Positions 16,210 through 20,879 of a stretch of DNA of 20,879 nt are shown piece after piece. The stretch is from contig CAKSGI010000013.1 in assembly GCA_934454005.1 (NCBI GenBank), positions 1 to 20,879 on the forward strand, written 5' to 3'. Under the pieces are notes generated by a model, which worked only from the letters and a program-made list of their open reading frames with translations, did not search any database and was not told where the DNA came from. Source of the DNA: an uncultured Eubacteriales bacterium. GTDB taxonomy: Bacteria > Bacillota_A > Clostridia > Oscillospirales > Acutalibacteraceae. How positions within the stretch are numbered: the first letter of the stretch is position 1; each line of letters begins with the position of its first letter. The position numbers were made by a program, and so were the translations under genes.

Positions 16210-16282
16210 CTTGAAGGTGTGACAACAGGTGGAACTAAGTGGCTTGGTAACGTTATCGAAAATAGAATTAAAGCAAGGCGAG
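16210..16282 (+). repeat. Anchor of module E, copy of the pre-toxin/tip boundary
   Basis: Bases 16210-16282 match 11090-11162 of the large toxin with three substitutions in 73 bases. They encode LEGVTTGGTKWLGNVIENRI followed by KARR. Homology starts abruptly at 16210. Confidence 0.88.
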
Positions 16283-16782
16283 CAACAAAGGCAAAGGCTG
16301 CAGATAGCAAACCTGGCGCTGTTGCTAGAGAGGCAGAAACAGCTGCTAAAACTGAAATTGTAGTAGAGAGTGCTAATAGTGGACAAGAATTTTTACCTAA
16401 AGGATATAAACCGCAGCATGGAGAAAGGACATTTGAGGGTTACGTAAATAGTAGTGTTTCTAAAGATAAGGAAACAAAGTTGTTTACACGTTCTAGTGAT
16501 TTTAATACTAATCCGTCAGAGGATATGTATTTTAAGCGATTTGGAACAAAACCTAACCAGCATGGAATTGAAGGTCATCATGTACATCAACCAATAAGGA
16601 ATGTTAATCTGAATACGTGTGAAATAACGGGTAAACCTGGTAGTAAAACAAAAAATGGCGGAGTAACAGTTCCAGGGGTAAGAGATGTAAAACAATTATA
16701 TGAATGCTTAGAAAACGGAAATATCATTTGGGAGGCGAATGAATATGTGTCAATTAAGCGAAAGACAGATAAAGTTTTTTGA
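16219..16782 (+). CDS. Orphan module E: toxin tip with HGIEGHHVHQP motif
   Basis: The open frame begins in the 73-bp anchor; the listed GTG at 16219 is an internal codon of the ancestral toxin (first V of EGVTTGG) and has no ribosome site, so it may not be a true start. After the anchor comes an Ala/Lys linker, then a ~130-residue tip with FLPKGYKPQHGERTFEGYVN, KRFGTKPNQHGIEGHHVHQP, TKNGGVTVPGVRDVKQLYE and a short C-terminus. The His-rich HGIEGHHVHQP plus GGVT…DVKQLYE pattern resembles a polymorphic-toxin tip family that I think is annotated as type 24 (low confidence); the histidines suggest a metal-dependent or RNase-type nuclease. It shares nothing with the TreTu-like tips. Without delivery domains it is an orphan cassette. 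It overlaps its partner gene. Confidence 0.7.
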   Translation: MTTGGTKWLGNVIENRIKARRATKAKAADSKPGAVAREAETAAKTEIVVESANSGQEFLPKGYKPQHGERTFEGYVNSSVSKDKETKLFTRSSDFNTNPSEDMYFKRFGTKPNQHGIEGHHVHQPIRNVNLNTCEITGKPGSKTKNGGVTVPGVRDVKQLYECLENGNIIWEANEYVSIKRKTDKVF

Positions 16783-17041
16783 GTTGTTAAAGTCAATACA
16801 AGAAACAGCGGTTATTCAATCAATCAATGAAATGAATAAACATGACAGTTTAGAAGATGTATTATTTAATGCAACGTATGAAGTTATAGCATCAATATGT
16901 GAAGTGCTAGATGGATATAATAATCATATTAATTTAGAATTGATGGATAAAGATGACAACATTCCTTTGCGTTCGGGGATAGAATTGCATGATATATGTG
17001 CCAAATATATAAGGTGTGAAAATCCGTATAAAAATGAATAA
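16745..17041 (+). CDS. Probable immunity protein of module E
   Basis: A 98-residue, helix-rich acidic protein (FFELLKSIQETAV, DVLFNATYEVIASICEVLDG) overlapping the module E toxin by 38 bases in another frame. The GGAGG ribosome site (16731-16735) is 9 bases from the ATG at 16745 but only 3 bases from the ATG at 16739, so 16745 is preferred; the longer form would add Met-Asn. Small size, overlap and order make it the immunity gene. I do not recognise a named family. A strong hairpin follows at 17058. Confidence 0.68.
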   Translation: MCQLSERQIKFFELLKSIQETAVIQSINEMNKHDSLEDVLFNATYEVIASICEVLDGYNNHINLELMDKDDNIPLRSGIELHDICAKYIRCENPYKNE

Positions 17042-17057
17042 TAATTAAAGTATTTCG

Positions 17058-17087
17058 ACCAGTTATGTATCAAAAAACATGACTGGT
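17058..17087. terminator. Hairpin ending the toxin/immunity array
   Basis: An 11-bp stem ACCAGTTATGT (17058-17068) with ACATGACTGGT (17077-17087), one G-U wobble and an 8-base loop. There is no long T-run, so it may be a transcript-end or processing hairpin rather than a strong terminator. It lies 16 bases after the last immunity gene. Confidence 0.5.
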
Positions 17088-17214
17088 TGAACTTAGTTAT
17101 TTAGAAAATGAATATAAAAAATTAATGGAACAAAGAAAGAAGAGTAGTATTAAAAAACAATGGAGAGGTGGAGGATAAAAAAGGAGAAAAAATAATATAT
17201 AAAGATTGTAATAA

Positions 17215-17463
17215 TGTTGTCTTGTAGGTGATGCAGAAGGAAAATCCTTTTTCCAGTATACTGCGATTGACAGATATTCACGCTGGCGCTATGTTGAAGC
17301 CTTTGAAGAACACAGCACATATTCTTCTGCAATCTTCATGCAGCACCTCATTCAGCGCTTTCCAATGCCGATTGAATGCGTTCAAACAGATAATGGCCCT
17401 GAGTTCACAAAGCGTTTTACACAGCATTCTAACGTGACATTAACTATGTTTCAGCGTTTAAAG
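17215..17463 (+). pseudogene. Fragment of an IS481-type (DDE/rve) transposase
   Basis: The frame reads CLVGDAEGKSFFQYTAIDRY, then SRWRYVEAFEEHSTYSS and PIECVQTDNGPEFTKRF, the central catalytic core of IS481-family transposases; the DNG of QTDNGPEF contains the second Asp of the DDE triad. The N-terminal helix-turn-helix part and the region with the final Glu are missing, and frame ends occur on both sides, so it is a dead fragment of about 75 codons. Its DNA is visibly richer in G and C than its neighbours, a sign of foreign origin. Its right edge abuts the broken rfbC gene on the other strand. Terminal inverted repeats were not found. Confidence 0.82.
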
Positions 17464-17770
17464 TAACTCCAACCCATTTACCAAATGTTTTACTTTCTTT
17501 TCTTATACCTACTGCAACATTAAAAACTTCTCCGCTTATAACCCGGAAAAGTTTGCCTTGCGGATTATTTTTTGAGAAATGAAGCCCTCTCAATACTCCT
17601 CTTTTAGATTTTGATTGATTATCTTGCACAAATTTCATCGAAAGTCCAGCATCTTTAAAATCATTGTAATTATATGTTTCCATAAAGTAATCTCTATTAT
17701 CTCCAAATGAAGTTGGTTCTATAATAGTTACTCCTTCTATTTCTTTTTTAATATAATTAAATTTACCCAT
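17444..17770 (-). pseudogene. rfbC: dTDP-4-dehydrorhamnose 3,5-epimerase (RfbC/RmlC), 3'-truncated
   Basis: RmlC epimerises dTDP-4-keto-6-deoxyglucose on the path to dTDP-rhamnose for cell-surface polysaccharide. The 108 residues cover the N-terminal half: EGVTIIEPTSFGDNRDYFME, then the conserved RGVLRGLHF with the catalytic-region His, then GKLFRVISGEVFNVAVGIR and WVGVTLNAE. The family is usually about 180-190 residues; the frame stops right after LNAET, where recognisable DNA gives way to the transposase fragment, so the catalytic Tyr/Asp half is lost. No Shine-Dalgarno site precedes the ATG. It lies on the same strand as the sugar-nucleotide genes at 18019-20879. Other rhamnose genes are not in the window. 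Confidence 0.85.
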
Positions 17771-17998
17771 GTTAGTTATAATTTTTATAGATTTATAAAA
17801 AGCTTAAGTGATGAGGACTAAAAAGAATTCCTAATGTGTTAGAATTTTTGGTCTAACTTTTTGGTGGACGGTTCACATATATGTTGGCTTTTTAGTTTAG
17901 TAGTTTTAACTTAGAGGGGTATACTACTTTAAGGATAAAATCAACTAAATAGTATAGCTTAAAATAAGCAAGTTTGTGTTTTTATTAGATAAACGCAA

Positions 17999-18025
17999 AA
18001 GCTAATTTTTGCATTAAATTAGCTT
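17999..18025 (-). terminator. Hairpin at the end of the sugar-nucleotide operon
   Basis: A perfect 10-bp inverted repeat AAGCTAATTT (17999-18008) and AAATTAGCTT (18016-18025) with a 7-base loop overlaps the stop codon of the epimerase gene. Read on the - strand it runs into TTTT, a short U-tract. It is a plausible terminator for the operon coming from the right. The stretch 17771-17998 otherwise holds no gene I can support. Confidence 0.55.
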
Positions 18026-19008
18026 AATTTTGTGATTTTGTACCAATTTATAAAAATATCAATTCCTTCTTTAAAATTCATTTTTGGTTCATAACCCAAA
18101 ATATTTATAGCTTTAGATATATCAGCATTCGTAATATCAACATCCCCAGCCTGTTTAGGCATCTCATTGACTATAGCTTTTTTCCCAATTGCCATTTCCA
18201 ATGTTAAAACTAGATTTTTTAAGGATATAGTATTACTTTCTCCAATATTAAATATATTATAACGTTTCTCATCAGTATTTATCCAATCCATTGCCTTAAC
18301 AATTCCATCTACAATATCATCAATAAAAGTATAATCCCGCTTAGATTCACCATCTCCAAAGAATGGGATTGGCTTGTCATGAATTATCATATCTGTAAAT
18401 TTATAAATAGCCAAGTCTGGACGCTGACCCGGACCGTAAACTGTAAAAAATCTAAGACAGGCAACATTAATAGAGTATAATGAATAATACACATGGCAAA
18501 GCAACTCTCCTGATTTCTTTGTAGATGCATATGGAGAAATTGGAAAATCAACAATATCTTCTTCTGAAAAAGGTACCTTTTTATTATTTCCATAAACAGA
18601 TGAAGATGATGCAAACACTAATTTTTTAACATTAGAATTTCTCATACATTCTAAAATATTTATAGTTCCCATAACATTAACATCATAATAAAGTTCTGGA
18701 TTTTCTATTGATGGTCTTACCCCTGCGCAGGCTGCTAAATGAACAACTATGTCTATTTTATTTTCAGAAAATACTTTTCCTACCGCATCTTTATCACGAA
18801 TGTCAATTTTTTTAAAAATAAAGTTATTTTTTATAGCACATTGTTTTGCTATTTTTTCTAGTTTTATAATATTTTCCTCTTTTATTTGTGGGGAATAAAA
18901 GTCACTGAAATTATCTATTACAATAATTTTGCTATGTTCTTTTAAAAGAGCCTTACATAAATTTGAACCTATAAACCCCGCTCCACCAGTAACTAAAATT
19001 GTAGCCAT
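18019..19008 (-). CDS. NAD-dependent sugar epimerase, probably UDP-glucuronate 4-epimerase
   Basis: The 329-residue cytosolic enzyme belongs to the extended short-chain dehydrogenase family. Residues TGGAGFIGS (7-15) form the NAD-binding Rossmann loop, the SSSS stretch (135-138) supplies the catalytic Ser, and SPYASTK holds Y160 and K164 of YxxxK. IDNFSDFYSPQIKE near the start and LRFFTVYGPGQRPDLAIYKF are typical of UDP-glucuronate 4-epimerases, which make UDP-galacturonate. The UDP-glucose dehydrogenase two genes upstream would supply the UDP-glucuronate substrate, so the neighbours fit. An AGGAGG site 6 bases ahead of the ATG supports the start. A UDP-glucose 4-epimerase (GalE-like) role is the main alternative. 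Confidence 0.87.
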   Translation of the reverse strand: MATILVTGGAGFIGSNLCKALLKEHSKIIVIDNFSDFYSPQIKEENIIKLEKIAKQCAIKNNFIFKKIDIRDKDAVGKVFSENKIDIVVHLAACAGVRPSIENPELYYDVNVMGTINILECMRNSNVKKLVFASSSSVYGNNKKVPFSEEDIVDFPISPYASTKKSGELLCHVYYSLYSINVACLRFFTVYGPGQRPDLAIYKFTDMIIHDKPIPFFGDGESKRDYTFIDDIVDGIVKAMDWINTDEKRYNIFNIGESNTISLKNLVLTLEMAIGKKAIVNEMPKQAGDVDITNADISKAINILGYEPKMNFKEGIDIFINWYKITKLS

Positions 19009-19018
19009 ATAATTCCTC

Positions 19019-19564
19019 CTATACTTTTTTATTAATATATTCCAATGTCGCTTGTTCTCTAGATATTACCTTGCAAGGGTTACCTATTACAATTGAATGG
19101 TCTGGTATGTCAACATTTACAAATGCATTAGCTGCTATTAAAACATCATTGCCTATTGTAATATTACCAACAATCGTAGAGTTTACCCCTATCCACACGC
19201 AATCCCCTACTTTAGGTGTCCCCATTCTTTTTCCACGGTTCTCTTGTGCTATGGTTACCCCTTTATGAATATTTATATTGTTTCCTAGCAAAGCATTAGG
19301 ATTTATAGTTATATTATATGCATGCCCCAAATAAAACCCTTTACCAATTTGGTTTGCAGAACCTATTTCCAGACCATATTTTTTGCGACTTCGGCTTAGA
19401 AAAAATTTGCAAATATATCTTTTGATTATAAACTTAGAATATTTTGCTCCCCTTAAAAAATATAAAAAACGTACAGCATGATTAGTAAAAAAACCTTTTA
19501 AAATAGTTTTATTATCATTCTTTCCGTAATACCTGTAAACATCAGATTTTAAGTAGTCATTCAT
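19019..19564 (-). CDS. Left-handed beta-helix acetyltransferase, serine acetyltransferase-like
   Basis: A 181-residue hexapeptide-repeat acyltransferase. The second half has the turn-by-turn repeat pattern (IGKGFYLGHAYNITINPNAL, then IHKGVTIAQENRGKRMGTPK, VGDCVWIGVNSTIVG, IGNDVLIAANAFVN, GNPCKVI) of the CysE/WcaF-type LbH fold, with candidate catalytic His in GHAYN and IHKG. The N-terminal ~70 residues are basic and shorter than in true CysE. Its setting between two sugar-nucleotide genes suggests it acetylates a sugar or lipid-linked saccharide in surface-polysaccharide assembly rather than making O-acetylserine. It starts 5 bases after the dehydrogenase stop, with GGAAGG in that gene's last codons as ribosome site, and ends 10 bases before the epimerase start. 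Confidence 0.85.
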   Translation of the reverse strand: MNDYLKSDVYRYYGKNDNKTILKGFFTNHAVRFLYFLRGAKYSKFIIKRYICKFFLSRSRKKYGLEIGSANQIGKGFYLGHAYNITINPNALLGNNINIHKGVTIAQENRGKRMGTPKVGDCVWIGVNSTIVGNITIGNDVLIAANAFVNVDIPDHSIVIGNPCKVISREQATLEYINKKV

Positions 19565-19569
19565 GTAAA

Positions 19570-20879
19570 TTACCTTCCGACAGAATAATATTTAAATCCT
19601 TTCTTAGACATTTCTTCTGGCAAATAAATATTTCTCAAATCAAAGAAGTACTTATCTGATACTATTGACTGGATTCTCTCTAAATCTAAATGCCTAAAAG
19701 CATTCCATTCTGTAAGCAAAACAATAGCATCTGAACATTTCATAGTTTCATACTCATCGTTGCAGAATTCTACTTTGTCTAAAATATCTTTAAATCTCCA
19801 CTTACCCTCTTTTTCGCCCTGAGGATCATACGCTTTTATCCTTGCTCCCATCTTAACAAGTTCAGGAATAATTACCAGTGATGGTGCTTCTCTCATGTCA
19901 TCTGTTTCAGGTTTAAATGTAATTCCTAAGAAAGCAATGGTTTTTTCATTAACATCACCTAAAGCATTTTTTATTTTTTTAACCATTTTTAGTTTCTGTT
20001 CTTCATTTGCCCTTATTGTCGCTTCAATTACTGAAATTCTTTCACCATGTTCTTTAGCAATTTCAGCCAACGCCTTTGTATCCTTAGGGAAACAACTTCC
20101 TCCGTATCCAGGTCCTGCATGTAGAAATTTGGGAGATATTCTACCATCCTTACCCATAGCAGTAGCTACATGATTTACATTTGCTCCCACCTTTTCACAC
20201 AAATTTGCTATTTCATTTATATATGTTATTTTCATAGCGAGAAATGCATTGGAAGCGTATTTTATCATCTCTGCTGTTTCTATATTAGTCTCTACAAAAG
20301 GTGTCTCATTTATATAAAGAACTCTATAGACTGTTTTCATAATGTTAAGAGCCCTATCACTTTCAGTTCCTAGCACCACTCTGTCTGGATGAGAAAAGTC
20401 ATAAATTGCAGAACCTTCTCTTAAGAACTCTGGATTTGATACTACATCAAAATCATAGAGTATATTTCTATTTTTGAGTATTTTTTCTAGTACAGCTTTT
20501 ACTTTTTTTCCTGTCCCAATCGGAACTGTTGATTTATTAACTATTACCTTATATCCATTCATATATTCTGCTATACTACTTGCAACAGACAATACATATT
20601 GCAAATCTGCACTACCATCTTCTTTCGCTGGAGTTCCAACCGCAATAAAAATAACGTCATTATTTTCCACTGCTGTTTTTATATCTGTAGTAAAACTCAA
20701 GTGCCCTGATTTAACATTATTTTTCACAATATCGTCTAATCCCGGTTCAAAAATAGGTATAATTCCATTTTTAAGCTTGTTGATTTTTTCCTTGTCTACA
20801 TCAACACATGCAACATCATGACCAAAATCGGACAACATTGTTCCCGAAACAAGGCCTACATACGCTGAACCTATAACTG
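19570..20879 (-). CDS. UDP-glucose 6-dehydrogenase, N-terminus outside the window
   Basis: This enzyme oxidises UDP-glucose to UDP-glucuronate with two NAD+. The frame stays open to the window end, before the Met at 20836-20838: it reads VIGSAYVGLVSGTMLSDFG, the Rossmann NAD-binding loop, so only a few N-terminal residues are missing. Further signatures are IFEPGLDDIV, FIAVGTPAKEDGSADL, VNKSTVPIGTG, SNPEFLREGSAI, HAGPGYGGSCFPKDTKAL with the catalytic Cys (codon at 20092-20094), and LGITFKPETDDMREAPS. No frame damage is seen. It heads the visible part of an operon with the acetyltransferase and the epimerase, feeding UDP-glucuronate to the latter. Confidence 0.94.
   Translation of the reverse strand, partial: VIGSAYVGLVSGTMLSDFGHDVACVDVDKEKINKLKNGIIPIFEPGLDDIVKNNVKSGHLSFTTDIKTAVENNDVIFIAVGTPAKEDGSADLQYVLSVASSIAEYMNGYKVIVNKSTVPIGTGKKVKAVLEKILKNRNILYDFDVVSNPEFLREGSAIYDFSHPDRVVLGTESDRALNIMKTVYRVLYINETPFVETNIETAEMIKYASNAFLAMKITYINEIANLCEKVGANVNHVATAMGKDGRISPKFLHAGPGYGGSCFPKDTKALAEIAKEHGERISVIEATIRANEEQKLKMVKKIKNALGDVNEKTIAFLGITFKPETDDMREAPSLVIIPELVKMGARIKAYDPQGEKEGKWRFKDILDKVEFCNDEYETMKCSDAIVLLTEWNAFRHLDLERIQSIVSDKYFFDLRNIYLPEEMSKKGFKYYSVGR

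Noticed and set aside
17090..17214. Small open frame downstream of the last immunity gene
   Set aside because: Lys-rich, no ribosome site, stops in all frames close by; no family resemblance.

Overview
The window comes from a low-GC Gram-positive bacterium, most likely a member of the Clostridia/Firmicutes. The evidence is the class III heat-shock operon ctsR-mcsA-mcsB-clpC, AT-rich DNA, strong Shine-Dalgarno sites and BspA-type leucine-rich repeats. Species cannot be named from sequence alone.

Region 1 (1-4508, + strand) is the stress operon: the 3' part of ctsR (cut by the window edge), then mcsA, mcsB and clpC, closed by a strong bidirectional hairpin. McsA/McsB mark proteins by arginine phosphorylation and ClpC unfolds them for ClpP; CtsR represses the operon.

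Region 2 (4519-5196, - strand) is a two-gene unit, a small Xre-type repressor starting at TTG and a four-helix membrane protein. Its sigma-A-like promoter sits just before a perfect 24-bp palindrome, the probable autoregulatory operator. About 900 bp with no intact gene follows.

Region 3 (about 5900-17090, + strand) is the striking part: a polymorphic-toxin locus built around a SecA-like motor. A small secreted coiled-coil protein overlaps a 1675-residue secreted protein with this order: signal peptide, LysM-like domain, coiled coil, BspA-like leucine-rich repeats, complete SecA-like DEAD motor, hydrophobic glycine-rich pre-toxin region, variable C-terminal tip. Downstream is a string of orphan tip/immunity modules. 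Module B is a 1270-bp near-perfect copy of the 3' part of the big gene with a different tip, followed by its partner. Module C is a TreTu-like tip with a CGA-to-TGA stop in its leader, plus partner. Module D is a decayed TreTu-like tip with an intact partner. Module E is an HVHQP-containing tip plus partner. A, C and E share a short anchor sequence at the pre-toxin/tip boundary, as expected if orphan tips recombine into the expressed gene.

Region 4 (17215-20879, mostly - strand) is the edge of a surface-polysaccharide cluster: UDP-glucose dehydrogenase (cut by the window end), a hexapeptide acetyltransferase and a UDP-glucuronate 4-epimerase-like enzyme (together a route toward UDP-galacturonate), then an rfbC/rmlC gene cut off at its 3' end against an IS481-type transposase fragment. 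All family assignments were made by eye from motifs; no database search was possible.
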